Shown here: one piece after another, positions 20,086 to 30,984 of the stretch
How positions within the stretch are numbered: position 1 is the stretch's first letter
Layout: the number at the start of each line of letters is the position of its first letter
Assembly (NCBI GenBank): GCA_905221605.1
Contig: CAJNDS010000513.1
Span: forward strand, 648,682 to 712,681
Reading direction: 5' to 3'
Source of the DNA: Symbiodinium natans
Lineage: Eukaryota; Sar; Dinophyceae; Suessiales; Symbiodiniaceae
Length of the DNA stretch: 64,000 bases
Position numbers and translations under genes: made by a program
The notes under the pieces: generated by a model
Told to the model about the DNA's origin: nothing
Database searches by the model: none
Seen by the model: the letters and a program-made list of their open reading frames with translations, nothing else

Positions 20086-21028
20086 ACACACTCACAGACA
20101 CTCTGTCACTCTCTCACACGCAAGCACTTGCTGCTCCAAAACATACGTCTGTTTGGCTCTGGCAAAGACCAGGGTCGATGGTGCTAAATTCAAAATGCTG
20201 TATAGACAGGTCTGACCCATCAACGGCGCGTTAACTGCCGCAAAAACTGAGATTGGAGACATCCAAGCATGCGCGAATGCACTTGTGGCATCGTTAAGAA
20301 GGCACAACCTGAGTATCCTCGCTGTTCAAAGCCTGCCAAAAGCTTTCATTCTGCAATGTTCAGCAGACGACTCTGCGCAACAGCAGAAAACGTTGAGCCA
20401 CGTTGGTCAACTTCCCGAGCTTGAAGGGCGCCTCCTATCCACAGAAAACACCGCAAAACACAAGCAATTCTGGCTTCGCAGGACAGGCCTCCACAGTTGC
20501 AGTTCTGCCTTGCTGCAGCTTACGACGAGATGCAGCTGCTTTGGACAAGCCCCCGTGCGCTCAGCGCGACGCTGCCCAAAGTGACTAGAACAAGGGCAGG
20601 TGCGCAGCCAACGAGATCTGGTTGCTTGAGCCCACAGCACAATTTGAAACTGAATTGGGGGCGCAAAAACCGCAACCCAAAACTGAGACCGTTTGGCAAC
20701 CCCAGTTTTGAAGTTGCAGTTCTTCTATTTGGACTTAATTCCGCGCTGTCCAGACTGCTACACTTAGCGCGGACGCAAACTACTATGCCTCTTAAACTGT
20801 TCCGGAAACCACACAGAGAGCAGTTCAAGAGGCCTCATAACTGGGGCCTGCTTTGCAGAGGTTTCAGTTTAAGAGGTCTAATAACTGGACCTTTTTTTCC
20901 CCCAAGTTGAGCGAACAAATGCGATCCACCCCACACACCGTCTGGTTTTTGGATTGTAAAAACCGTGCCTCTGTACTAGCACCACTGATGGCCTAATGTA
21001 CAGGGGATCAGAGCAACCTGGTTCAGCC
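20086..21028. other. No gene recognised
   Basis: Several short frames overlap on both strands (up to 137 codons at 20497-20910) without any motif. Nothing else seen. Confidence 0.4.
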
Positions 21029-21215
21029 GGTTGAATCCCGGTTCAACCCAGGTTCAACCCAGGTTCGACCCAGGTTGGACCTTTAAGCCCCCTTTAAACC
21101 TCCGATTGGGCATGCAGAACCCCCACTTTGAAGCCCAGGGCAGACCAAGAAAACTGTAAAAACTTCAACCTGGGTTGAACTTGGGTTGAACCGCTTGAAC
21201 CTGGGTTGTTCAATC
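21029..21215. repeat. Inverted repeat of GGTTCAACCC words
   Basis: GGTTCAACCCAGGTTCAACCC-type words with a ~14-bp period at 21029-21078 face GGGTTGAACTTGGGTTGAACC-type words at 21165-21210. The ~85-bp spacer contains a small palindrome (TTTAAGCCCCCTTTAAA). The words resemble a T-loop sequence but no tRNA fold is present. Confidence 0.8.
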
Positions 21216-21311
21216 TTAAAAAGGGACGAGACTGTTGCAGGGAGAAGGGAATTATTCTAAATTCTACCCCCTTGAATTTCTCGCTGGTCAACAAGAAAGG
21301 GACCGCATGTC

Positions 21312-21790
21312 ATGGCGGCAGCCGATGCTTACGCGCAAGGACAGAGTGCTGGTATTGGAGGCTGGTGGATGCTACCGAGCGATGGAATTTGCCCAGCGTC
21401 TTTCTTTTGGTTTTCGATTGCTGTTCAGGCAGCAGAGTTGCCGGACTGGTTTGTGCAGGAACATGGTCGATTTGCAGAAATACATTTGCGCGCTAGAAGC
21501 TTTGGCCCAGCTCGTGCTCAGCGAGTTGTTGATCGCGGACAGTCGAGTTGGTCCAACGTTCTGGTGTGTAGGACAGGTGGTGCTACGACAAAGTTGCGAC
21601 AATTCGAGGGTCTGCGGCGCTGTCAGCAAGGCTTCGTCTGTGCGGCGACCGTTGGCGACGTTCTGCAGACTATGGCTACGCTGTGCATGCAGCGCCAGGT
21701 TTTTTTGCAGGTATCCCATGTTGCAGGTCAGCGGAATACCTGGGCAGATCTGTTGAGCAGAGGGAGGGCAGGAAGCGATTCGCAGAAATT
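21312..21790 (+). pseudogene. RNase H-like domain of a DIRS-type retroelement, frameshifted
   Basis: One frame reads AADAYAQGQSAGIGGWWMLP then ELPDWFVQ. The adjacent frame continues ICALEALAQLVLSELL, and the first frame resumes with QVSHVAGQRNTWADLLSRG at about 21712-21765. The order D..GIGGWW, ALE.LAQ, SHVAG..N.WAD.LSR is that of the RNase H domain seen after RT in DIRS-like elements. Frame changes and the absence of neighbouring RT or tyrosine recombinase indicate a solitary relic. Confidence 0.6.
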
Positions 21791-21799
21791 CTGGCGTCA

Positions 21800-22084
21800 C
21801 TAGACTCCCACCGAAGCCGTCAATGGCGTTAACTGGTGCTTGTTGCGCTTTAATTGCTTCTTTCAGGTTGCTGGCCGCGCGATGTCTGGCATTTTTTGAC
21901 ACCAATGGGTATATGGTGGCCTGGCACTTTTGGCAGCGGCTTTGCGTTGGATGCTGTCAGATAAATGGAACGGATGCATTTATCACTTGCTGCCAAAAGT
22001 GTCCCTCGTGTGATACGCATAGATGGGATAGCTACTAGACGAGAGGGATCAGGCGTTGCTGTTTTAAAATCCTGCCAGCATGCC
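21800..22084. other. No gene recognised
   Basis: Spacer between the RNase H relic and the satellite. A plus frame (21823-22038) reads as a Cys-rich peptide without a recognised motif. Nothing else seen. Confidence 0.4.
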
Positions 22085-23584
22085 ACAACACTGTCAAAGC
22101 CGGTCTGCCCCCCGCTGAAAGATTGAATACAGCATGCTTCTTGGGATCCTTAGAGGCTTTGTTCCTTCAGGCACTAGCAGGCATTGCCCTTTCAAAATTC
22201 AGCCAACATTAACATGCCACAAAACTGTCAAAACTGTTCTTCCCCAATTGCAGATTTGAGACAGCACGTTTTGTTGATCTCGAGGGATTAGCTTTTTCAG
22301 GTTTAGGATGACAAGAAGCAACACCAGCAGACACAGCTCTTTCAAAATTGCTAGCATAGCACAATACTGTCAAAACCCCCTCTGCCCCAACTGCTAGAAT
22401 TGATAAAGCATGCTTTTTTGATCTTGGAGGCTTTGTTCTTTCAATTTTAGGATGACAAGAAGCAACACCACCAGGCGTTGCTGTTTCAAAATTCTGAGAG
22501 CATACCACAACACTGTCAAAGCCGCTCTGCCCCAACTGACAGATTGAATACAGCATGCTTCTTGGGGTCCTTAAAGGCTTTGTTCCTTCAGGTCTAGGAC
22601 GACAGGAAGCAACACTAGCAGGCATTGCCCTTTCAAAAATCAGCCAACACTAACATGCCACAAAACTGTCAAAACTGTTCTTCCCCAATTGCAGATTTGA
22701 TACAGCACGTTTTGTTGATCTCGAGGGATTAGCTCTTTCAGGTTTAGGATGACAAGAAGCAACGCCAGCAGACACAGCTCTTTCAAAATTGCTAGCATAG
22801 CACGATACTGTCAAAACCCCCTCTGCCCCAACTGCTAAAATTGATAAAGCACGTTTTTTTGATCTTGGAGGCTTTGTTCTTTCAGGTTTAGGATGACAAG
22901 ACGCAACACCACCAGGCGTTGCTGTTTTAAAATTCTGCCAGCATACCACAACACTGTCAAAGCCGCTCTGCCCCAACTGACGGATTGAATACAGCATGCT
23001 TCTTGGGATGGAACCTTAAGCCAAAGACTGCCCGACCCTGCAGCCTTAAGCCAGAGACTGCCCGGCCTGGAGCTTTAAGGTTGGGTGTTGGTGGTGGTTC
23101 AGGTAAAAGCCAGCCCGACCCCTTTACTACTCTTTCAAAATTCAGCGAGCATACCACAAAACTGTCAAACTGCTCTGCCCCAACTGCAAGCTTTGATCTC
23201 GAGGGCTCTGTTCTTTCAGGTTTAGGACGACAAGAAGCAACACCATTTTTCAAAACTCGAGCAGCATACCACAAAACTGTCAAAACCGCTCTCCCCCAAC
23301 TGCGATGTTTGAATCAGCACGGCTTTTTGATCTCGAGGGCTTTGTTCTTTCAGGTTTAGGATGACAAGAACACAAGAAGACACTGCTCGGTCAAGCTCAG
23401 CCAGCATATCATAAAACTGTGCATACCCAAAACAGTCAAAAAACTCTGACCAAACCGCAAAGTTTGATACAGCACGTTTTTTTGATCTCGAGGGCTTTGT
23501 TCAGGTTTAGGATGACAAAAAGCAACACCAGCGGACACTACTCTTTCAAAACTCAGCGAGCATACTACAAAACTGTCAAAACCG
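22085..23584. repeat. Satellite of ~146-bp monomers with a three-monomer higher-order repeat
   Basis: Each monomer contains CATACCACAAAACTGTCAAA, CTCTGCCCCAACTGC, GATCTCGAGGGCTTTGTTC and AGGTTTAGGATGACAAGAAG. The CTGTCAAA core lies near 22093, 22213, 22359, 22505, 22656, 22800, 22946, 23160, 23275 and 23574. Three monomer types (A,B,C) recur in order A-B-C-A-B-C-A; same-type spacings are 443, 441 and 441 bp, so the unit is a ~441-bp higher-order repeat. Later copies are more irregular. The minus strand stays open over long parts (22209-22625, 22650-22997), repeating words such as FDSFVVC and SCHPKPERT. Confidence 0.9.
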
Positions 23585-24577
23585 GACAGTACGTTCTTAC
23601 CACGACACAGTTTTCTGCACAATGACAAGCTTTACAACTGCAGCGACAAGGTTTTTTCTTACACTGACAAGGGTTTAGGGTTTAGCCTGACAAGGGTTTA
23701 GGGGTCAGTATGCTTGCCTCTTCCCGCTTCGACAAGCAAGCTTCAGCTTCGGGCTGGGGGGGGGGCTTGGGAGCTTTTGAGGCTTGAAAACGCCAAAACA
23801 GTGATTCCCCCGCATCCGTTGTGGGGGGGGGGGGGGCTGGGGCAAGCAGAAAATGCGGGGGAATCACCATTTTGGAGCTTTTGAGGCTTGAAAACGCCAA
23901 AACGGTGATTCCCCCGCATCCGTTTGTGGAGGGCTTGGTGGGCTGGGGGGCAAGCAGAACATGCGGGGGAATCACCGTTTTGGAGCTTTTGAGGCTTGAA
24001 AACGCCAAAACAGTGATTCCCCCGCATCCGTTGTGGGGGTTGGGGCTGGGGCAAGCAGAAAATGCGGGGGAATCACCGTTTTGGAGCTTTTGAGGCTTGA
24101 AAACGCCAAAACGGTGATTCCCCCGCATCCGTGGTGGGGGGCTCGGGCAAGCAGAAAATGCGGGGGAATCACCGTTTTGGAGCTTTTGAGGCTTGAAAAC
24201 GCCAAAACGGTGATTCCCTGCATTGGGGGGGGCTGGGCTGGGCTGGGCTGGGCTGGGCTGGGGGGGGGAGGCTGGAAAACACCAAAACGGTGATTCCCCC
24301 GCATGGGAAAAAAAGGGGGGGCTGGGCTGGGCTGGGCTGGGGGGGGGGGGGCTGGGGCCGGCTGGGGCAAGCAGAAAATGCGGGGGAACCACCGTTTTGG
24401 AGCTTCTGAGGCTTGAAAATGAGGTTTGGGTTTCTCCTAACCATAGCGAGGTTTTCATTCCTTGTCGTGTTCAGGTTTCGTTCGCTGTCGTGGTAAGTTT
24501 TCTTTTCTGTCGTGGTGCCGAAAATTTCCTTGTCATGGTGTGAATCCTTTTTCTTGTCGTGGCAGCTACGCCCTCTC
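23585..24577. mobile_element. Foldback (MULE-like) element inserted in the satellite, 10-bp TSD
   Basis: A 993-bp block interrupts one satellite monomer. GTCAAAACCG stands on both sides (23575-23584 and 24578-24587), and the monomer resumes exactly after the second copy (CTCTGCCCCAACTGC). The ends are imperfect inverted repeats: left GACAGTACGTTCTTACCACG, right (reverse complement) GAGAGGGCGTAGCTGCCACG, 16 of the first 23 positions equal. Inside each end are several spaced CCACGACA/GACAAG words, inverted between the two flanks. No transposase frame is present, so it would be non-autonomous. TSD length and long structured ends suggest a Mutator-like or foldback family by inference. Confidence 0.75.
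23770..24418. repeat. Tandem array of hairpin units separated by G-tracts
   Basis: Core of the foldback element. A ~100-110 bp unit contains left arm GCGGGGGAATCACCGTTTTG, a ~21-base loop (AGCTTTTGAGGCTTGAAAAC), and right arm CAAAACGGTGATTCCCCCGC. Complete units begin near 23853, 23961, 24062 and 24156; partial ones lie at 23770, 24271 and 24379. Between units are G-rich linkers such as GGGGGTTGGGGCTGGGGC. Arms in the units at 24062 and 24156 pair essentially without mismatch. Confidence 0.9.
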
Positions 24578-24880
24578 GTCAAAACCGCTCTGCCCCAACT
24601 GCAAGCTTTGACACAACGTGCTTTTTGATCTCGAGGGCTCTGTTCTTTCAGGTTTAGGATTTAGGATGACAGGAAGCAACAAATTCGGCCAGCATACCAC
24701 AATATTGTCAAACCGCTCTGCCCCAGCTGCAAGCTTGGATACAACATGTTTTTTGATCTCGAGGGCTCTGTGAAACCAGCCAGCACACCACAAAACTGTC
24801 AAAAAAGCTCTGCCCCAACTGCAAGAGTTGATACAACACGTTCTTTTGATGGAGGGCTTGTTCTCTTGACATCCCCGCAT
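24578..24880. repeat. Satellite, right-hand continuation
   Basis: Two to three further monomers of the 146-bp family (cores near 24578, 24709 and 24796), more diverged and shortened than those on the left. They resume in register after the inserted element, which fixes its right border. Confidence 0.85.
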
Positions 24881-26793
24881 GTCCGAATGAACCAGAGGGA
24901 TTTCCCTCCGACCAACCCGCTTTGAGGAGCCGAGGGACGTCTTGCACACCAAGCTGTGCTGCATCATCTCAGCATTCTTTCAGCCCGGTGGTGTTTTTTT
25001 AACTGGAAGCGTTTGCCCGACATGCTCTGTGACTGTCAAGGTAAGTACGGTTGTTGGCCGGCTTCATGAAAAGTTGTCCACTGTTCGGTTGATGCCATGT
25101 TGTCCCACATGCACGACATGAAACACACAACATCAAGCAAGTTGCATTCGCTGCGACACCATTGACGCAAAACCTACTTCATTGCAGAATTTCCGATGCA
25201 ATGGCTGCCCGGATTGACGTCAGCGATTCATGCATGTCTGCGTGGCCACATGAGCCGCATGCTTGCAGTCGTGTTTTGCCTTGCCTTGTGGTTCTGCGTG
25301 GGTGTCTTTGTTCAAACTAAGGTATGACCGAAGTCGCGGGGCAGAGCTTTGTAGCAACGTTCGGATTCCTCGAAAGTTTGAGGATGCCGAGGACAGCTGG
25401 TATGCACAAACTGGCCAGGGCAGGTTGCACCATGCAGTGTCGTTAATATTTGGTTGCATGCAGGTGGAAAACAAACATCGCGCTCGGGAGTTGCTAGATC
25501 GAGCACTTCAAAACAGGAGAGATCGAAAGCAACAGGAGGCCACTCAACAGTATCTGTTCAGCATTCAGACGCATTCAGTCGGGCAGGCGAGATTTCTCGC
25601 CTTTTATCAGAAGGAGGGTTCAACGTGTTAAGCCGGAGTGTGCAAAGTTTTCAAAGGCATGTGTGTGTGTGTGTGTGTGTGTGTGTTCCAATCCAGGCGT
25701 CAACATCGCCAACGCGTTCTGCTGGACCAGCTTTGCAACAAGTGTTTCACAAAGGACTTCACAGGGGGTATGATTTTTGATTTGTTTCGGCATAGAGAGG
25801 TGACATTTGCAAGGTGGCAGAGTTCACACCAGAATCACGAGAATGTATGCTGCCGGGGCAGGAACTCGCCGCAGATCCTGTTCCAGGCTTGTTGTTGGGG
25901 CTTGGTGCATTGACATGTCAATTCTATGCATTGCCTCGTTCCAGGAGAAACGTTCTGGAAGCGTCACGCGTTTTCTGCACGAGCTAGACATCATGTTGAG
26001 GTGGACAAGCTTTGTGCTATCTCTTGTCAGTTCGATTTCGAGAAGCACCGTCGAATGCCAGGATCCTCGGGAAAGCGTTCATGTGTCTGTGTCTTGGTTT
26101 ATGTTGACATGAGCTTGGCAAAATGCTGCAAACGGGTTAGGTAGACCCAGGCTTTGGTACTATGGTAGGCAGGTCAGCGGCAGGCCATGGTACTTGAGTT
26201 GAAGAGTCGTGGTAGTTATGAGTGGTTGCTGTGCGAGCTTTGTTTGGAGTAGGTGCAGGTGAGTTAAGTGCTGACATGTGTTGCCAGCTGTGATGCGCCT
26301 TCCCAACCAATCACCTATACAGTCTGTAGGCAACTGTTACCGGTTCTTAGGTTCGCAAATCACAGCTTTATCGCGAGCTCGCTCGGCGAGCTCCGGCACA
26401 TGTAGATGATTCGATCAGAGCCGTTCTTGGTGTCGCGGCAAGCACAGCACACCATGAATCGAGCAGGTTCACGTTGCATTGGAGTCTGCTTCAATACTTG
26501 ATATGCAGGTGTGTCTCAGTTTGGGTGGGTTGGCTTGTGTGTTGACCCCCGGGTTGGATAAGTTTGACGTGCTTACGTCCCCAGCATGAGGTGATGAGGC
26601 AATGAGGGACGAGCCATCCGCACACCCTGCAAGATCGTGCCCCTGGCTAGTTTCAGCCAAGCTCTCACGTTCTTGGGGGATCTTGTTTGTGCATTGCTTG
26701 GACGCTGGCCCAAAGAATTTTTGCAAGCTTGATTTAGTTGGCGTAGGTGCTTGTTTTTGTCAGTAGCGGCTTGCAGAAGCCTGGGTCCTGCAG
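24881..26793. other. Mostly unassigned; possible plus-strand exons
   Basis: After a GCATGCAG acceptor near 25460 a frame reads VENKHRARELLDRALQNRRD, which looks coding. A GT microsatellite lies at 25660-25685 and a small perfect hairpin (GAGCTCG-CTCGG-CGAGCTC) near 26374. Other frames are short. No protein family recognised. Confidence 0.3.
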
Positions 26794-27079
26794 GTTCGTG
26801 GGCATCGAGAGCGAAGCCTTTGAGGCCATGAGCGCAGGGCAGGGATCCAATTCCAGTCCAGGTGTGCATTGCATGCAGCAGGTTAGCTATGACTTGAGGG
26901 AGCCTTATGTCATGGCTTACAACAGCGCATCGGCAGGCGCGGGTGTGACGAGTACAGTTCGTGAGCTTTTTGCAAGTGCTTTCCTGCACTCAGGCATCCA
27001 GCGCCAGGAAAAGTGGAGCTCGCACGGTGAGCTCGCCAGGAGCGTCAAGTTTCCAAAGGCCCATGCAAGCTGCTTTTGA
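26794..27079 (+). CDS. Exon-like frame, unrecognised protein
   Basis: Begins after a CCTGCAG|G acceptor and stays open for 95 codons to TGA. It contains FVGIESEAFEAMSAGQGSNS and VSYDLREPYVMAYNSASAG. Even composition and the acceptor favour a real exon, but the stop means the last part is probably intronic. Likely part of the same plus-strand gene as the exons down to 28613. No family recognised. Confidence 0.35.
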
Positions 27080-27167
27080 TGTCGGCCCCGTGTGAGACAG
27101 CGATTGCCTCCATTGAGTCCATTGGCAGGTCAGGGTTCGACATGGCCATGATGAGACGGAGCTCAAG

Positions 27168-27440
27168 ATGGCGAATTCTGCAGAAATCCTGGACAACCTA
27201 GCAGGGGGTGGTGCAGGCAGCCGGCGTTCTTTGCGTTCTTCACATTCTGGCAACAGCATTTTCCAATTCCCTGTCGTAGGCATTGCCCACAAGATCTTGG
27301 ATCTGAGGGAGCGAGGTGCCCCGTGGGACCACATCAGTCAGTTTGCTGCCATGGCCCAGGCCGTGGTTGACGTCTCTGCACTGTCTCTGCATATCCTTTG
27401 CACAGCTCCTCTGCGTGATTTTTCCCCCCTTCGGGTGTGA
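27168..27440 (+). CDS. Exon-like frame, unrecognised protein
   Basis: 90 codons from an ATG: MANSAEILDNLAGGGAGSRR, later VVGIAHKILDLRERGAPWDH and ISQFAAMAQAVVDVSAL. The amphipathic character and lack of low complexity suggest coding DNA, and it precedes another exon-like frame at 27469. Whether 27168 is a true start is unclear. Confidence 0.35.
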   Translation: MANSAEILDNLAGGGAGSRRSLRSSHSGNSIFQFPVVGIAHKILDLRERGAPWDHISQFAAMAQAVVDVSALSLHILCTAPLRDFSPLRV

Positions 27441-27468
27441 CATCGAACAAACATGAACAAAGCTGCAG

Positions 27469-27582
27469 GCGGCCGCGTTTGAGATGCCCAAGGAGATGGC
27501 TCTCAAAGTGGTGGCGTGCCTTGCAGAGGCCGCAGCAAATGCCGAGGCCCAACCGTTTGCTCGTGGTTTCGAGGAGATCTGA
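27469..27582 (+). CDS. Exon-like frame, Ala-rich helical peptide
   Basis: Opens right after AGCTGCAG and reads AAAFEMPKEMALKVVACLAE, AAANAEAQPFARGFEEI, then TGA. Strongly helical and alanine-rich. Part of a presumed plus-strand multi-exon gene; no family recognised. Confidence 0.4.
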   Translation, partial: AAAFEMPKEMALKVVACLAEAAANAEAQPFARGFEEI

Positions 27583-28240
27583 TACACTCTGTGAAGTGCT
27601 TTTCCAGCGTGCTGGAAGTCAACACGAATTTTACTGGCACTCCGTTAAATTACTCCGGCGTGCGAAATGATCTCGCGCCAGGAAGATGCGTCACCTCATG
27701 CGACCGACGGGCCAACGCAACATGCGCAGGCCTGTCGAACTGCAGATTGTGCAAGGTAGGATTCAGCAGGAGTTCCGTCACATACTGAAGCAGTGTGCAG
27801 GCTTCTGCGGCTTCTGAGCACCTTTGCAACTGTGCGATGTCCGTGCTGGCATCTGCCGCGGCAAGAGCTCGAGATGCTCACGGTCGGGCAGTCTTTTCAA
27901 GGGTTTGTAGACTTGTAGAAGTCTTGTAGAGTTCAGGGCAGTGTTAAGTATTTTCTGGCTTTGCCATTCTATGCGTGCAGATGTGGAGTTCCCTCTTTGT
28001 GGACTTGAAGTCATTGCAAAGACTGGCCTCGGGTGGGCAGCCTTCTCGAACATGTGACCTGGCCGAGCTTTGTTTTGCGATGCTAACGGTGGGTGCATGA
28101 GGGGGCGATTTGGTGCGAATTGTTGGCCTTCAGTGATTCTGGTCAGGTTCTTGGTCGCAATCTTTTCGCAGTTGCAGCGCTCTCATCAGGCAATTTGGAT
28201 TACCCGGCTGTGCCCCGCCTTCCCGTTTCCTTGCAGCGAG

Positions 28241-28310
28241 GAGGCAAACCTGCAGATGTCCTGGGAAGCAGCAGACCGAGTCAGCAAGGCACATCTTTCC
28301 CAAGTCTCAG
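28241..28310 (+). CDS. Exon of an unrecognised helical protein (penultimate)
   Basis: After TTGCAGCGAG| the frame reads EANLQMSWEAADRVSKAHLS and then QVS, ending with a single G before GTTCTG. That leaves phase 1, which matches the phase of the exon at 28489. The implied intron 28311-28488 is GT-AG. Confidence 0.45.
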
Positions 28311-28488
28311 GTTCTGATGTTCTAAAGTCTTATGTAGGAGTTCGCAATCTTCTTTGGCATGTGGCACGCATTTCAGGTGTTTTGTTGGGCTGCGGACCGC
28401 CATGGAGACCTTGTGGGCAAATTGGCACCTGCAGGCAGTCGCGTCACCACACTTGGTACATCTTGAACTCCTGCATTCCTGTTGGCAG

Positions 28489-28613
28489 GTAGACGAGTTG
28501 CGAGGGCTGCACATCGGGCGCTGAGTGGAGACGTGCAGCAGAATGAGGATACAGGCATGCTAGCAAAGCTGGCTCTGCTTGAAAGCCTTGCCGCAAGACC
28601 ATCCATTACATAG
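28489..28613 (+). CDS. Probable last exon of an unrecognised helical protein
   Basis: Starts after GTTGGCAG| in the phase left by the previous exon and reads GRRVARAAHRALSGDVQQNE then DTGMLAKLALLESLAARPSI and T before TAG at 28611-28613. Ala/Leu/Arg-rich helix-like C-terminus. Phase agreement across the intron is the main support. Confidence 0.5.
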
Positions 28614-30980
28614 GTTCAAGATGAGCTTAAAGACGTAGAGTCATGATGATGCGAACTTTACTAGTCGGGAGTGGTGTGCAGTGAGGGTCGTTACATCTAG
28701 TGACCATCCAAGGGTCTGACCATGCCGGAGCGCTCTGGCAACCGATATCCTAGACGAAGCTCTCGCTTGCCTTAGGCAAGCAAAGCTTTCAACGGAGCCG
28801 TGTGTCCGATGTACAAGTTGCATGGTTGGCGTGTGCGAAAGCAAACCCTCAAGCATTTCAGCATCCGTTCTTGATTGTTTGCACGCGGATTCGGCCCAAG
28901 CGTCTGAAAGAATGGGATGAATAATCATGGAAAGGCGCCCGCATGGTCAAGTTAGGGTGCTAAGAGTTCTGTGTTCCCATTCCCTGGAAGGCCGCTGCCA
29001 CAGTTGTCGCAGTCGCTCGTGGAGCCGAGCAACCATGGCAGTTTGTCATGGCTCCCGGCGAGGCACAAATTTCCTGTTCGTGGCTTCCAGGGTTTTGCTG
29101 CACATGCGAAATCGTTCTGCGCAGTGCTTGCGTTTTTTCGGCTTGCGTTTCTGGGCGGAGGCGGTGGTGCTCGGGCGCGCCGCTGACTGCGATCTGGCGT
29201 GGAACCTGTGTCCCAGATTTTCCTCGCGCGGTGCTGTGGAAGGCCGGCTTTCGAAGCCTTTGCGACCACTGAGGTTCTCCAGTCCCGAGGAGTGTCAGGA
29301 CGACATGCAGTCCTACGGTACAGGCTGGTTGCACTGGTCCGGCAGAATTCTGACGTCTTGATTACTGCTGTTTGCTCTCAAGCCCTCAGGCAGGTCAATG
29401 AGGACACGCCGAGTTCTCAGCGTTGTTTGCGCATGTTTTCATCTTTGCAGTCTCTTTGCTGCGAGGTCAGAGATATGCCTCGAGGATACCTCGACGTAGC
29501 GTGCTCAGTAAAGTTTGAGCATATGGCACCAACAACCCAGATCCTCATCTGAGGAATGGCACTGGTGTGGCCTCTGGCACTGTTCGGTACTGAAGACTTT
29601 GCTCCTCGGCAGAGTCTGACCACGCAGTCTGAACATGTGTGCTGAGGAGTGGCAGCCAGTCCGCAAAGGAGAGAGCCGCGTCCTCACAGCGTTTGGCAAT
29701 GCCAATGACTGTGTTCCTTTGCAATGTGTGGCAGTTGTTGAGAGCCTCGAGAGGAAGCGAATAAGAGTTGAATAATGACATGAGGTTTGTTGGTTAAAGT
29801 CGGCGCAGACATCTTTCCTTACTCCATGCAGCGGGGACGAGGGCATGATTCGGCATGCCGCAAGATCGAAACGCAGTGAAAATATGGCGGAGGGTTTGGT
29901 GGGCGGTTGCTGGGCATTTTTCATTGAAAAGGACTCAGACCACAAGTGAAGGCCACTTTGCAGGCCGTGAAAATGCACTCACTCATCTCAAAAATTCGGC
30001 AACGGCCAATGTCTATCTTCAGATGGTAGATACTGGTTTGCTTTAGTTGTGTGCTGCAGAAGAAATGCAATGGCTTGACCATGTTTAAAGATATGAGGCC
30101 CGCACGGGTACTAAGCCTCGTTAAAACAGACTCCGCGTTCTCGTTCAAGGGTTGAGCATCGAAAGTCAGAAAACCTGGTACTCACACAAGCTCAATCACG
30201 CTGTGCCAGACAACCTCCATTCTCATACTTGCTCATGCGCATTCTTTTGCCACGTTTTTTCCGCTGAGTGGTCCCAGGTCGTTTTGACACGTTTTGACCC
30301 TGGCCATCCCGCATTCACTTCAAGCCTTAGCGACCCTCTCCGGTGAGAAGGTGATGCGAGCTTTAAGTAATGCCCAGCCGATTCAGCAGGTGCCCAAGAA
30401 CTGCCACTCGCAGGGCGAACGCCGCTGTTATAAAATTTTGCAAACGCTACGACCGGCGCTACGGGCCTCTGCCCCCACGGCTCCAATTTCTCCACGAGGA
30501 AGAGGTGGTGCACCACATTGTTCGGGTGGGTAGCGCATTCTTCGATGCCGAGACGCTCTCGGCGTGCATGTCAGTCTCGGCCGTTGATAAGGCAGAGTCT
30601 TGGGCAACTGCTCGCAGATCCTTCTGCCTTTCAACTGCAAGGCCAGCTGGCCCAAGTCCATGTACAGTCTCTTCTGCTGCATGGATGTAAGATTGAGTTG
30701 AGCTCTCATTGCGCTGTCTTGTGCAGTTCCACAGTCCGACAGTCAGTCAGTCAGTCTAGACAGCCTTGTACTATATTCATTCTTTGTTTTATATAAAAGT
30801 ATCTATGCTATCAAACATACACATACGTATATGTTAGATATACATTATACGGTCCATAATTATACTGCGGCATGTCATATGATATTCTAGTAGATTGGCA
30901 TTTTCGGTTATATTATGCATATAACATGAATGTGTGATGTCTTTAGTATATTACATCGAAGACATATAAATACAATATAT
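28614..30980. other. Unassigned, possible decayed or missed exons
   Basis: A plus frame at 30370-30690 (IKFCKRYDRRYGPLPPRLQF, LHEEEVVHHIVRVGSAFFD) looks coding-like but has no recognised domain. Other frames are short or conflict between strands. From about 30720 the DNA turns A+T-rich. Confidence 0.3.
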
Positions 30981-30984
30981 ATAT

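Noticed and set aside
22085-24880. CRISPR-like array of repeats and spacers
   Set aside because: Monomers are ~146 bp and similar throughout, with no short conserved repeat plus unique spacers; the context is eukaryotic.
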